A stretch of 64,000 nucleotides of DNA from CAVPOO01 sp963707015 (GCA_963707015.1 CAVPOO010000002.1:62001-126000), one strand, 5' to 3'. Positions 8,844 to 17,847 are shown, counted from the first letter of the stretch. Program-made: numbers and translations. Notes: generated from the letters alone by a model not told the origin.

Positions 8844-10328
8844 TCACTGGCCGGCAAGCCCGAGCAAGGTCTCCGCACCTCGCCGTGCCATGCCCGATGG
8901 CAATGACGCATCGATGCCGAAGTAAAGATTCCCGGCGATGAGTACCCAGGTGGGGATGAGCATTGCGGCCGGCGCCTCTCTTACCCCGCGCATCCGTGCA
9001 GCAACTGGCTGGAAATAAACCGTCTCGACGACGCGCCAGACGTAGACCAGGGCGATCAGGGAACTGACCAGAATCAAACCCGCAAGCGGCCATCGGCCAT
9101 CGATCAATGCGGCATCGACCAGAGACCACTTGCTGACAAAACCCGTGGTCAGGGGTACGCCGATGAGACTCAGGCCCGCGACGACAAAGGCAGCCATGGT
9201 CAGCGGCATTCGTTTGGCGAGACCGCTCATGTCGCGGATGTCAACCGAGCCCAGCCGCAGGAAGATGCAGCCCATCACCAGGAACAGCGCACCCTTAATC
9301 AAGGCATGATTGAACAGATGCAGCATGCCCGCCGACACTCCCGCAGCGGACGCGAGGCTGACCCCGAGCACGATATAGCCGATCTGCGCAACACTGGAAT
9401 ACGCCAGCATGCGTTTGACATTATCCTGGAATACCGCCACCAGGGAGGCCACCAGCATGGCGGCAGCGGCCAGGACCATGAGGATATCCCCGACGTGCAT
9501 CGCACCAAAAGAGAACTGCGCGCCGAACACGGTGAAAAACAGACGCAATAACACGTAAACGCCGACCTTGGTTGCTGTTGCGGCAATAAACGCCGACACC
9601 ACAGAGGGTGCGTAAGCATAGGCGTTGGGCAGCCAGAGATGCAGCGGAAACAGCGCCAGTTTGAGACTGACGCCGACGGTAACGAAGGCAAATGCCACCT
9701 GTATCGTGCGCGTATCGGCTACCGCGGGCAGGCGCTGCGATAGATCCAGCATGTTGAGCGTGCCGGTCATCATGTACAGCAGCCCGACGCCGATCAGAAT
9801 AAAGGTCGCGCCGATCGTGCCCATGACGAGATACTGATAGGCAGCGGTCAGCGCGCGGCGCGTCGCGCCGAGACTGATCAGCACATAGGATGACAGTGAG
9901 GAAATCTCAAGAAACACGAACAGATTGAATGCATCACCGGTCACAACGATACCCAGCAGACCGGTCAGACTCAGCAGGTAGCAGGTGTAGAAAAGGCCGA
10001 TGCAGCTTTCCGGGAGTTCGTGGCGCACGCTTTTGTAGGCGAACGGCATGACGACTGCGCCAATCGACGCCACGATCAGGACCATCAGCGCGCCCGCCAT
10101 GTCCACCCGGTACTCGATGCCCCAGGGTGCCGCCCAGGCTCCCATGGCATACGCAACCGTGCCTTCGGCAAACACGCGCTGCAGCAGCAAAACGGCAATC
10201 GCCAGCACGGCCCCGCTGACCATGAGTGTGAAGGCCCAGGCATGGCGGGGATTGCGTAACAGCAGACAGACCGGCGCGGAGACGAGAGGCACCGCGACCT
10301 GCAGCGCCGGGAGGTGGGGCGCTAGCAC
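8844..10328 (-). CDS. mrpD: Na+/H+ antiporter subunit MrpD
   Basis: About 494 residues, a typical length for MrpD. It has the glutamate helix (TGDAFNLFVFLEISSLSSYVLI), SLKLALFPLHLWLPNAYAYAPS with the channel lysine, and HLFNHALIKGALFLVMG. The frame extends to 10376. I prefer the GTG at 10328, because it lies 10 bases after the mrpC stop with GAGG eight bases upstream, whereas 10376 would overlap mrpC by 38 bases and add a basic, non-conserved leader. It is one of three large antiporter-like subunits in this operon and the closest to canonical MrpD. Confidence 0.9.
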   Translation of the reverse strand: MLAPHLPALQVAVPLVSAPVCLLLRNPRHAWAFTLMVSGAVLAIAVLLLQRVFAEGTVAYAMGAWAAPWGIEYRVDMAGALMVLIVASIGAVVMPFAYKSVRHELPESCIGLFYTCYLLSLTGLLGIVVTGDAFNLFVFLEISSLSSYVLISLGATRRALTAAYQYLVMGTIGATFILIGVGLLYMMTGTLNMLDLSQRLPAVADTRTIQVAFAFVTVGVSLKLALFPLHLWLPNAYAYAPSVVSAFIAATATKVGVYVLLRLFFTVFGAQFSFGAMHVGDILMVLAAAAMLVASLVAVFQDNVKRMLAYSSVAQIGYIVLGVSLASAAGVSAGMLHLFNHALIKGALFLVMGCIFLRLGSVDIRDMSGLAKRMPLTMAAFVVAGLSLIGVPLTTGFVSKWSLVDAALIDGRWPLAGLILVSSLIALVYVWRVVETVYFQPVAARMRGVREAPAAMLIPTWVLIAGNLYFGIDASLPSGMARRGAETLLGLAGQ

Positions 10329-10338
10329 CGGCCCTGCC

Positions 10339-10695
10339 TCACGCTTCCTCGTCCTGGACGTGTATCTCGTCCTCATTTATCGTCCCATACGCCTCCCGGA
10401 TACGCACCACCAGCGCCAGGCCTAAGGCCGTGGTGGCAACGCTGACGACAATCGCAGTGAGGATGAGCACGTGGGGCAAGGGGTTTGAGTAGCTGACCAC
10501 GCCCGCCTCGATAATCGGCGCAGTACCGCCCTCCACTTTCGCCATACTGATGAACAGAATGAACACTGATGTCTGAAAGATGAAAAGCCCGACGATCTTC
10601 TTGATCAGATTGGGTCGCGCGATGACCACATAGAAACCGATCATCATCAGGATGATGACAATCCAGTAGTTGTAAAGCCCGAGCAGGGTCAACAT
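10339..10695 (-). CDS. mrpC: Na+/H+ antiporter subunit MrpC (NuoK-like)
   Basis: A 118-residue, three-helix NuoK homologue with the family segment GGTAPIIEAGVVSYSNPLPHVLILTAIVVSVATTA, including the conserved DPLPHALVLTAIVI-type stretch. It has an acidic C-terminal tail. In Mrp complexes it packs between MrpA and MrpD and contributes to the ion path. It sits between mrpB (37 bases upstream) and mrpD (10 bases downstream), the standard order. Confidence 0.93.
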   Translation of the reverse strand: MLTLLGLYNYWIVIILMMIGFYVVIARPNLIKKIVGLFIFQTSVFILFISMAKVEGGTAPIIEAGVVSYSNPLPHVLILTAIVVSVATTALGLALVVRIREAYGTINEDEIHVQDEEA

Positions 10696-10732
10696 CGCGA
10701 ATACCGGGATCCAGGCAGCCTACCGGCCGCCG

Positions 10733-11140
10733 CTAGCCGCGCCGCCCCATAAATACGTAATAGACCGTGATCAGCACGGAGGCGACCGTGATAAAGACAC
10801 CCAGTTCGATGAGCATGATGCCGAGATGCTGACCATGCACCGGGTCCTCGGCAAGCACGCGGTATTCGAGAAAGTTGCCTCCCAGCACCAGACTCTCAAA
10901 CCCGACGCCGGCGTATATCAGCACACCCGCGGCCATCGCGATGCGCAGCAGTGCGGGTGGAATGATCCGCTGCGCATGCTCGAGATCAAAGGCCATGGCA
11001 TAGAGAATGAATGCGGTGGCAAAGATCACGCCGGCCTGAAAGCCGCCGCCGGGCCCGTAGTCACCGTGGAACTGCACGTACAGTGCAAATAGCAGGATCA
11101 ACGGAAAAAACAGCTTGGTAATGACCCGAAGAACGATCAT
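10733..11140 (-). CDS. mrpB: Na+/H+ antiporter subunit MrpB (MnhB domain)
   Basis: A 135-residue four-helix protein with the MnhB hallmark FHGDYGPGGGFQAGVIFATAFILY and the later segment FLEYRVLAE. It is a structural subunit of the antiporter in the inner membrane. It begins eight bases after the DUF4040 gene, so the two are probably co-translated. Confidence 0.93.
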   Translation of the reverse strand: MIVLRVITKLFFPLILLFALYVQFHGDYGPGGGFQAGVIFATAFILYAMAFDLEHAQRIIPPALLRIAMAAGVLIYAGVGFESLVLGGNFLEYRVLAEDPVHGQHLGIMLIELGVFITVASVLITVYYVFMGRRG

Positions 11141-11148
11141 CTGTTATT

Positions 11149-11700
11149 TCACTCTTGCCTTCCCTCGACGTCGCGTCTCCTGGAACGCCCACCGAGCAGA
11201 ACCAGCACCCCCACACCCGCCGTAAAGATGACCGCCACCTCTCCCAGGGTGTCGTAACCGCGGTAACTGGCAAGCACGGAGGTCACCACGTTGGGTACGC
11301 CAATCTCGGTCGGCGCATCGTGGAGGTAGGCCGGAACAACGTGCTTGTGAATAGGTGCATCCGGGTCTCCGTAGCGCGGCATGTCGAGCGTCCCATATAT
11401 CAGGGCGGCGCCTGTGGCGATGACGACCGCCAGGGGCAGCAGTGGCCTATGCCTGGGGGTCTTTTCCACATCGGCCGTCAGTGCAATGGTTGCCAGCATC
11501 AGGATGGTGGAAAATCCGGCACCGACTGCGGCCTCGGTCAGGGCAACATCCACTGCGTTCAGGACCACGAATAATGAGGCCGACAACAGGCTGTAGATGC
11601 TGGTCAGCATGGCGACCGCCAGCAGGCTGCGCAGGCGCACGATTGCCAGCGCCGTGATCGCGAGCAGTGCCAGCAGTACGATGTCTATCAGGTGTTCGAT
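11149..11700 (-). CDS. MbhD/MbhE-like DUF4040 antiporter subunit, non-canonical start
   Basis: Corresponds to the C-terminal part of MrpA (hydrogenase MbhD plus MbhE regions): the DUF4040 helix NAVDVALTEAAVGAGFST, then a second domain ending in a helix. The frame has no ATG, GTG or TTG that would include the expected first helix: an in-frame stop lies at 11715-11713, and the first usual start is GTG at 11640, which removes that helix. GGAG lies eight bases before an ATC at 11700, inside the end of mrpG, so I place the start there tentatively; CTG at 11691 is another option. Translation may also arise by frameshifting from mrpG. Confidence 0.75.
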   Translation of the reverse strand: MEHLIDIVLLALLAITALAIVRLRSLLAVAMLTSIYSLLSASLFVVLNAVDVALTEAAVGAGFSTILMLATIALTADVEKTPRHRPLLPLAVVIATGAALIYGTLDMPRYGDPDAPIHKHVVPAYLHDAPTEIGVPNVVTSVLASYRGYDTLGEVAVIFTAGVGVLVLLGGRSRRRDVEGRQE

Positions 11701-12020
11701 TGTTGTGGCTCCGTATCATCGACCACCGGCTCGTAGCCCCCGGCCAGCGCCGCCACGGCCAGGGCATGCGTGGCCGTCGGTCCGGTAAAGACGACGAAGT
11801 AGAAAATGAGCAGTAATTTGACCGTCACCAGATTCAGCCCGCTCTGCAACATCAGCCCGAGGAGCGTGAGGCCCACCCCCATGGTATCGCACACCCCCAG
11901 GGCATGGAGCCGGGTAAAGAAATCCGGCAGGCGCAGAATCCCGATCGCACCGGTGAGTACAAAGAATGCCCCACCCAGCAGACAGATCCAGCTCAGGAAA
12001 TCGAGCAGTCCAGCCATCAT
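11688..12020 (-). CDS. mrpG: Na+/H+ antiporter subunit MrpG
   Basis: A 110-residue three-helix protein with the MrpG motif FVLTGAIGILRLPDFFTRLHALGVCDTMGVGL and a hydrophilic tail. The frame is open to 12065, but ATG at 12020 shares a four-base ATGA overlap with the mrpF stop, a typical coupling arrangement, and it begins the conserved first helix. Its 3' end overlaps the DUF4040 reading frame by about 13 bases. Confidence 0.9.
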   Translation of the reverse strand: MMAGLLDFLSWICLLGGAFFVLTGAIGILRLPDFFTRLHALGVCDTMGVGLTLLGLMLQSGLNLVTVKLLLIFYFVVFTGPTATHALAVAALAGGYEPVVDDTEPQQSNT

Positions 12021-12304
12021 GTTTTCTTCGTCGTTTCGCCATTTTCGCGCGCTCCAAACCTGCACTGTGTGCAGACCTTGAGCACCGCAATCGTACTGAC
12101 AAATGAGATCAAGACATAAACCAGGGCGATATCCAGATACTCCGGTCGCCCATTGAGGAACCCGAGCACCGCGACCATCAGCACGGTATGGGTGCCGATC
12201 ATGTTGACCGCGAGGATCCGGTCAAAAAGGCTCGGTCCTCGAAAGGCCCGAACCAGGGCCAGGGCAATCGCCACCAGAATCGCCGTTGCGGCCACGGCAA
12301 ACAC
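12017..12304 (-). CDS. mrpF: Na+/H+ antiporter subunit MrpF
   Basis: A 95-residue, three-helix MrpF with FRGPSLFDRILAVNMIGTHTVL and DIALVYVLISFVSTIAVLK. The frame runs upstream for 94 further codons inside mrpE, which are shadow sequence. The GTG at 12304 overlaps the mrpE stop by one base and has GGAGG ten bases upstream, so it is the likely start. Confidence 0.9.
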   Translation of the reverse strand: MFAVAATAILVAIALALVRAFRGPSLFDRILAVNMIGTHTVLMVAVLGFLNGRPEYLDIALVYVLISFVSTIAVLKVCTQCRFGARENGETTKKT

Positions 12305-12789
12305 TAGAATGTCACCTCCATATTGCTCACGCGGCGGTTCATTTCGCCGCCTTCGAGATCGGCAGCCGCCTTTCTGGTCAAGGCATGCACCGTGACGGCA
12401 TCCCCTTCGACATCGATGGCAACTGTCCCCGGCACCAGCGTAATGGAGTTGGCATAGCTTACGCGGCCAAGGTCGGTACGCTGAGTCGCTCTGAGCCTGA
12501 TAACGGTCGGTGCAATCGGCAGCCGCGGATCCAGGATGCGTCGGGTCACATCGATGTTTGACTTGATGACTTGCCCCGCCAGCCATAGCCAGTAAAGTAA
12601 CGCCGAGGGCTTGAGAAGCACCGGATGCATCTCGCGATCGACCAGGTCCACGCGGATGGCTACCAGCACCACAAACAGGGTTGAGAGCGCGCCCAACACC
12701 AGCAGCAGCGGCGTATAACGACCCGACAAGAGCAGCCAGATAACGAACAGGAACAGACTCAAGTTGAACGCGTGCCTGAGATTACTCAC
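12304..12789 (-). CDS. mrpE: Na+/H+ antiporter subunit MrpE
   Basis: A 161-residue MrpE: two N-terminal membrane helices followed by a cytoplasmic domain containing the conserved SYANSITLVPGTVAID segment. The GTG start has GAGGGG about five bases upstream. It is the first gene of the antiporter operon, so the promoter should lie in the 12.8-13.2 kb gap shared with the divergent flavin/Fe-S gene. The complex probably exchanges cytoplasmic Na+ for H+. Confidence 0.92.
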   Translation of the reverse strand: MSNLRHAFNLSLFLFVIWLLLSGRYTPLLLVLGALSTLFVVLVAIRVDLVDREMHPVLLKPSALLYWLWLAGQVIKSNIDVTRRILDPRLPIAPTVIRLRATQRTDLGRVSYANSITLVPGTVAIDVEGDAVTVHALTRKAAADLEGGEMNRRVSNMEVTF

Positions 12790-13243
12790 GCTGCCCCCTC
12801 AACCAACTCGGCAACAAGACAAGTCCACGATGCCCCGGGGATACCGAATCCCGGTCCCTGGCCGCCGGAATCGGTATCCCCGACCTCCCTGCCGCCAATA
12901 AACTCCCACAATGATAACGAGTTAACGGCCTGCGGACCACCACTATCGCAGTTCACGTCCTCGCCCGACTCCCTCGCCAGGCGGCCAACGCCCGTCTGGC
13001 AGGCGATCGAAGGCTCTGATAAAACAATCGTAGCCGCAACCGGTCTGCTGCTCGCAGCCAGCACCGGCAAGGTCGCATCAGGCCCGTCTGCCGGTAAGTC
13101 TGTAAACCGCCCGGCAGCGGGCATCGGCATGATGCCACGCGCCTCCTTCACCTTTAATTGACGGTGGTCAAATGCCGGCGCAACTGTCCAGGATATAGTG
13201 TTAGCACTAGCTGATTTCGGTGTAATAGGTGAGGCTTGGCGCA
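12790..13243. other. Divergent intergenic region, antiporter operon / flavin-FeS gene
   Basis: A 454-base region between divergent genes that must hold both promoters. Open frames exist on both strands, but their translations are Pro/Gly/Ser-rich and match no family I know. A TATAGT at about 13193 is a possible -10 for the rightward gene without a clear -35. No repeat or RNA motif was recognised. Confidence 0.4.
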
Positions 13244-16200
13244 ATGAAAGCGTTATCTCAAGTGCAACAAGAGCAGTTGCGCGACATGTTCGGCAAGTGG
13301 GTGAGTTTCGACAAGGAGGAGCGCCGCATCTACAGCCATGATGTCGGCGCGGTGCCCAGGCTCATCAGACCGATCATCGGTTCGGCCACCGCAGACGCTG
13401 TAGTGCAGCCGGCAACGGAAACGGAGATCGTCGCACTGGTCAACTGGGCGAATCGGAACAAGGTATATCTCGTTCCCCGTGCCAAGGCCACCTCAGGTTA
13501 TGGAGGCGTACTCCCCGTGAAGGGCGGGATCTCGGTGAGCATGTCCCGCATGAGGCGGATAACCGAGGTCGACAAGGACGCAATGACGGTGCGTGTGGAA
13601 CCAGCTGTGGTATGGGGAGATCTGGAGGATCAGCTGGCAAAGCATGGGCTCAGTTTGAGGACCTATCCCTCCAGCGCTCCCTCCTCCACCGTAGGGGGCT
13701 GGCTGGCCCAGGGGGGAGTCGGCTACGGCAGCTTCGAGTACGGGTGTTTCCGCGATAATGTTGTCTCGGCACGCGTGGTGCTTCCCAACGCAGAGATCCG
13801 CACGTTCCAGGGTGAAGAACTGGATCTCGTGAGCGAAGCCGAGGGCATCACCGGCTTCATCACCGAGGTTACCTTGCAGGTACGCAATAAACTGCCCGAG
13901 CGCGTGCGTGCATTCAGGTTTGGCTCCGCCGCAGGCATGGCCGCCGCCTTACAAGCCATCATTGCGGAGAGGGTCCCTTTATGGTCGGTCAGCTTCATCA
14001 ATCCCACCATGGCCCGGCTCAAGAATCAGCTGCCGTCCAGGCTTGAGCACGGCGAGCCGGTGGAGGAGGCGCGCCCGCGCCTGGTCGAGGACGGCTATAC
14101 CCTGCTGCTGGTCGCCCCGGAAGAGCGGTGGGCTGAGGCCGATAAGGCCCTCGCGCCCTTGCTCGCCGCGCATGACGGTGAGCCTTTGGATCAGTCCCTG
14201 GCCGACCACGAGTGGACGGAACGGTTTGCTATCATGCACATCAAGCGTCTGGGTCCCAGCCTGTTGCCCGCGGAGGTCGTTGTCCCCCTTAACAGTCTGC
14301 ACATGGCCCTTGAGGAGATGGATGCGGTCATCAAACATCCCTTGAGCCTGGAGGGGATGGTGCAGGTCGACGTGAACGGCAAGTCAGAAGGGCTGGTCAC
14401 ACTCCTGGGTTTTATACCGCATGATGAACGAAAACTGAGTTTCGGCATCGCCTACAGCCTTTCGCTGTCTCTGGTCAAAATTGCCAAGAAATACGGTGGC
14501 CGTCCCTACTCCACCGGTTTGTACTTCGCCAGTCAGGCGGATACCGTGCTTGGCCCTGAACGGGTGCGCCGGCTCAAAGACTTCAAGGCGCAGATCGATT
14601 CGGAGCGTCTGCTCAACCCGCGCAAGGTCATTGACAGTGGACTGATGGGCCTGGTGGTCGGGATGTTCTTGCCCTTTGAAGCCCTGGCGCGAACACCGGC
14701 CAACCTGATGAAGAGCCCTGTGGGTGAGCGCATCAAGGGTCAGGGGAAACGGGGCATCCCCGACGATGTGGCCTGGTACGCCTATGCCTGTGCGCAGTGC
14801 GGCTACTGCGTGGATGAATGCGACCAGTATTACGGGCGTGGCTGGGAATCAGAGTCGCCGCGCGGGCGCTGGTTTTTCCTCAGAGACTACATGGAAGGCC
14901 GCGCAGAGATGACCCAGGAATGGGTCGAGAACTTCCTCGCCTGCACCACCTGCGAGATGTGCAACGTCAAGTGCCCGCTGGAGCTGCCCAACGAATCAAG
15001 CTGGATGAAGATGCGGGGTGAGCTTGTGCAGAATCGGGGCGGGCTTACCATGCCACCCTTCGAGGTCATGCGGGCCTCGGCGGAGAAAGAGCTCAATGTG
15101 TGGGGCGCCTACAAGATACAGCGCACCGACTGGATGTCTGCGGAGGTACGGGCGCGCAGCGAGGCAGGCGCGAAAGGTATCTACTTCTCAGGCTGCTCCA
15201 CCAGCGAGTCGCAGCGTTCCCAGTGGGTGCCGGACGAGGTCAAGCAAAAAATCAGTCCCAGGGCGGAGATTGGCTACTTTGCAGGCTGCACAGCCAGCCT
15301 GGTGGAAACGGATATCGCCGAGGGCACGGCGCGTCTATTGTGCGCGGCGGGCGTGGATTTTACCTATCTGGGAGAGGAGGAAGCGTGCTGCGGCATTCCG
15401 ATACTCTGTTCAGGCAAGTGGGATACGTTCGAAAAAATCTTCCGCCACAATGTGAGTGCCATGCAGGAGCGTGGGGTCAAGACCGTGATCACATCCTGTC
15501 CCGCCTGCTGGCTTGCCTGGCATACCTATTATCCACAGTGGGCAAAGAAGCTGGGTATCCCCTTCGATTTTGAGACACGGCATTACTCCGAGGTGTTGGC
15601 GGAACGGCTGAAAACGGGGGAGCTCAAGTTCACCCACGAGGTACCTCGCAAGCTCACCTGGCACGACTCCTGCCATATCGGGCGGGCCGGGGGGATCTAC
15701 GAGCCACCGCGCGACCTGTTGCAGGCCATCCCGGGTGTGGAGCTGAAGGAGATGGAATACAACCGGGAGAATGCCCATTGCTGCGGGAGCGTGCTCAGCT
15801 TGCTGGAGGATCCTGACGGCGCCGCCGTGAGGATCGGCGATATTCGCCTGAAGGAAGCAGAGGCGACCGGGGCCGACGCGCTGGTTGCCCTGTGCCCCTG
15901 CTGCGAAGTGCAGTTTCGCGTCACCGCCAGCAAGACGAACAGCCCCCTGCCGATCATGGACCTGGCACACGTCGCCGCGGAAGGCTTGGGGATAAAACTC
16001 CCTGATCCAACCGCCAGTGCCGTCGAACAGTGGGAAACCTTCGAGGCCATGATCAAACTTCTGAAGCCACAGGCCATGGCAGAGTTCATGGCCAGTATGC
16101 TGCCGGAAATGATCGAGGCCATGCCCCAACCGTTCCGCGGTGTCATGAAGTGGACCCGGGCGTCATCGGAGGGTGTGCGCGACGCCATGTGGGTGATGAT

Positions 16201-16447
16201 GCGACCGATGTTGCCGACCCTGTTCCCGCGGCTTCTCCCCGGGATGCTGCCCAAGCTGATGCCCGACATGATCGAGGCAATGGAAAAGGTCGTGCCGATG
16301 CCGGACTACATGAAGGAACAGATGCCGGACCTGATGCCCACGGTCATGCAGAACCTGCTACCCAAGATGCTTCCGGATGTGATCCCGCACTTCGTACCCA
16401 GAATGGAAGCCTATTTGAAAAAGCAGACCTTGGCTCGGGCGGCTTAG
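13244..16447 (+). CDS. GlcD-like FAD oxidase fused to HdrD-like Fe-S protein, Met/Pro-rich tail
   Basis: A 1067-residue fusion. Residues about 45-225 form an FAD-binding type 4 domain (LVPRAKATSGYGG, then a SSTVGGWLAQGGVGYGS flavin loop), followed by a FAD-oxidase C-terminal region. Two 4Fe-4S motifs begin at C516 (CAQCGYCVDEC) and C567 (CTTCEMCNVKC). Two CCG (HdrD/GlpC) domains follow, around 677-720 and 805-850. The last ~115 residues contain about 21 methionines in LPxMxP-like repeats, an unusual amphipathic tail. The ATG at 13244 has GAGG nine bases upstream; an in-frame GTG lies five codons earlier. Related fusions oxidise 2-hydroxyacids or glycerol phosphate and pass electrons to quinone or a disulfide. 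The substrate here is unknown. Confidence 0.85.
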   Translation: MKALSQVQQEQLRDMFGKWVSFDKEERRIYSHDVGAVPRLIRPIIGSATADAVVQPATETEIVALVNWANRNKVYLVPRAKATSGYGGVLPVKGGISVSMSRMRRITEVDKDAMTVRVEPAVVWGDLEDQLAKHGLSLRTYPSSAPSSTVGGWLAQGGVGYGSFEYGCFRDNVVSARVVLPNAEIRTFQGEELDLVSEAEGITGFITEVTLQVRNKLPERVRAFRFGSAAGMAAALQAIIAERVPLWSVSFINPTMARLKNQLPSRLEHGEPVEEARPRLVEDGYTLLLVAPEERWAEADKALAPLLAAHDGEPLDQSLADHEWTERFAIMHIKRLGPSLLPAEVVVPLNSLHMALEEMDAVIKHPLSLEGMVQVDVNGKSEGLVTLLGFIPHDERKLSFGIAYSLSLSLVKIAKKYGGRPYSTGLYFASQADTVLGPERVRRLKDFKAQIDSERLLNPRKVIDSGLMGLVVGMFLPFEALARTPANLMKSPVGERIKGQGKRGIPDDVAWYAYACAQCGYCVDECDQYYGRGWESESPRGRWFFLRDYMEGRAEMTQEWVENFLACTTCEMCNVKCPLELPNESSWMKMRGELVQNRGGLTMPPFEVMRASAEKELNVWGAYKIQRTDWMSAEVRARSEAGAKGIYFSGCSTSESQRSQWVPDEVKQKISPRAEIGYFAGCTASLVETDIAEGTARLLCAAGVDFTYLGEEEACCGIPILCSGKWDTFEKIFRHNVSAMQERGVKTVITSCPACWLAWHTYYPQWAKKLGIPFDFETRHYSEVLAERLKTGELKFTHEVPRKLTWHDSCHIGRAGGIYEPPRDLLQAIPGVELKEMEYNRENAHCCGSVLSLLEDPDGAAVRIGDIRLKEAEATGADALVALCPCCEVQFRVTASKTNSPLPIMDLAHVAAEGLGIKLPDPTASAVEQWETFEAMIKLLKPQAMAEFMASMLPEMIEAMPQPFRGVMKWTRASSEGVRDAMWVMMRPMLPTLFPRLLPGMLPKLMPDMIEAMEKVVPMPDYMKEQMPDLMPTVMQNLLPKMLPDVIPHFVPRMEAYLKKQTLARAA

Positions 16448-16678
16448 ACTCGCGTTTCTCACAGGGGTGCCGCTTCAGGCTCGGCACTGATAAAGGCGCT
16501 GGTGCGGAAAAACAGCATCGCCAGCCCCGGCAAAAGGGCTGTCACGGCCAATCCCGCGTCGACTTTGGACCCTCGCTGCAGCTTTGGTACTTCGGATACC
16601 GGTCTCCCGGCCGCCGACTAACGACGCAATTCTCCGTGCACTTCCGCACAGACATCAGCTTTCCACCGTCTCTACGCA

Positions 16679-17404
16679 TCACTGGACGGAAAAGCCCTCT
16701 GTTACCCCAATCTGGTAAGCCAGCATGGTCCCCATGACCATGGCCACAATGCCGATGGTGGCCTGCAAACCCGTATGCAACCATGTCAGCCTCCGCCCCA
16801 TCCCTGAAACATGTAACGGAATGGCAATGACGGCGGACAGTCCCATCATACCCAAAATCGATCCCGCACCGAACAGGGCAATATACAGCAGCCCCTGACC
16901 TGGTGTGTCCACAGCCTGCAAGGTCAACAGAATCAGCGCTGCCGAACCGGCCATGCCATGCATCAAACCCACGAACAGGGCACGCACAGGAAAATCCCTG
17001 GAATGATCATGACAGTGGTGATCTGGATCGTGGCCCTTTTCGCCGGCGTGGGAGTGCGCGTGAAAATGAATCGCGCCATTTACATGCCGATGCGCATGAA
17101 AATGAATCCTGTCTTTGATCATGCGGCGCAATACGTCGACACCCAGCACGACAAGCATTAACCCCACCATGAACTCCAGCCCCTGGGCCAGTCGCTCCGA
17201 TATCACCGCATCCAACGTCAGAACGATAGTGCCAAACAGGAACAGGGTGGCCGTGTGCCCCAATCCCCAGAACGCTCCCTGCCTCACGGTGTCGGAAATG
17301 GACTGGCTGCGGGTTGCCAGTGATGCCACTGCGGCCACATGGTCTGCGTCCAGCGCGTGACGCATACCGATCATAAATCCCAACAGCAGCACACTGACAC
17401 TCAT
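16679..17404 (-). CDS. Nickel/cobalt transporter of the NicO/UreH type
   Basis: A 241-residue membrane protein with the metal-transport motif RHALDADHVAA in the first helix and GLGHTATLF in the second. A histidine-rich cytoplasmic loop (HFHAHRHVNGAIHFHAHSHA, then DHHCHDH) lies near the middle. It probably imports Ni2+ for hydrogenase maturation. Its ATG overlaps the hypA stop by four bases, so it is translationally coupled and forms the last gene of the hup operon. Specificity for nickel over cobalt is inferred from context. Confidence 0.82.
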   Translation of the reverse strand: MSVSVLLLGFMIGMRHALDADHVAAVASLATRSQSISDTVRQGAFWGLGHTATLFLFGTIVLTLDAVISERLAQGLEFMVGLMLVVLGVDVLRRMIKDRIHFHAHRHVNGAIHFHAHSHAGEKGHDPDHHCHDHSRDFPVRALFVGLMHGMAGSAALILLTLQAVDTPGQGLLYIALFGAGSILGMMGLSAVIAIPLHVSGMGRRLTWLHTGLQATIGIVAMVMGTMLAYQIGVTEGFSVQ

Positions 17405-17832
17405 GACATATCCCGAGTGGAGTCTTGCAGTCCGCTACGCTGTATTGCCTCTTGCGAATCGGGGGGATCGAGTCCGGTCTTCTCATGCATCAGTGTAAGT
17501 TCCAGTTTCTCCAACAGCAGCTCGTCTCCACTGACAAGTCGGGTACGGAAGTCACCACAGCGCGCGCACAACAGCCGGTTCGGCGCCACTGTTGATTCCG
17601 CGCCACACTCGGTGCATTTGACAACCACAGGACTCGCCTTCATCACCAGCGCAGCACCCTCCGCGAGGGTGCCTGCTGCAGCCAGGGGAAAGGCATTTTC
17701 CAGCAGAGTCGCTTCCACACCCGCAAGCGGACCGATCTTCAAGACAATCCGTTCGACCCGCGCGGCATTGTGCTCGCGCGCGATCTTGTGAATCTGGTCC
17801 ATCAAGGCAAGGCAGACAGATAACTCATGCAT
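17401..17832 (-). CDS. hypA: Nickel-insertion protein HypA (copy 1)
   Basis: A 143-residue HypA. It starts MHELSVC, where His2 and the N-terminus bind nickel, and carries both zinc-site pairs intact (CTEC and CARC). It delivers nickel with HypB to the hydrogenase large subunit. It is longer than usual (about 115) because of a C-terminal extension of about 30 residues. It lies 15 bases after hupJ in the hydrogenase operon. The second copy at 27253 lacks one zinc cysteine, so this is probably the main functional HypA. Confidence 0.93.
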   Translation of the reverse strand: MHELSVCLALMDQIHKIAREHNAARVERIVLKIGPLAGVEATLLENAFPLAAAGTLAEGAALVMKASPVVVKCTECGAESTVAPNRLLCARCGDFRTRLVSGDELLLEKLELTLMHEKTGLDPPDSQEAIQRSGLQDSTRDMS

Positions 17833-17847
17833 GGTACAAGCTCACCG

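Noticed and set aside
13229..13243. GTG start five codons upstream of the flavin/Fe-S fusion
   Set aside because: The ribosome site GTGAGG overlaps this GTG and is correctly spaced for the ATG at 13244 instead.
12786..13244. 152-codon minus-strand frame upstream of mrpE, overlapping its start by four bases
   Set aside because: The translation is Gly/Pro/Ser-rich with no family resemblance, and it would cover the whole shared promoter region and the start of the divergent gene. I treat it as non-coding.
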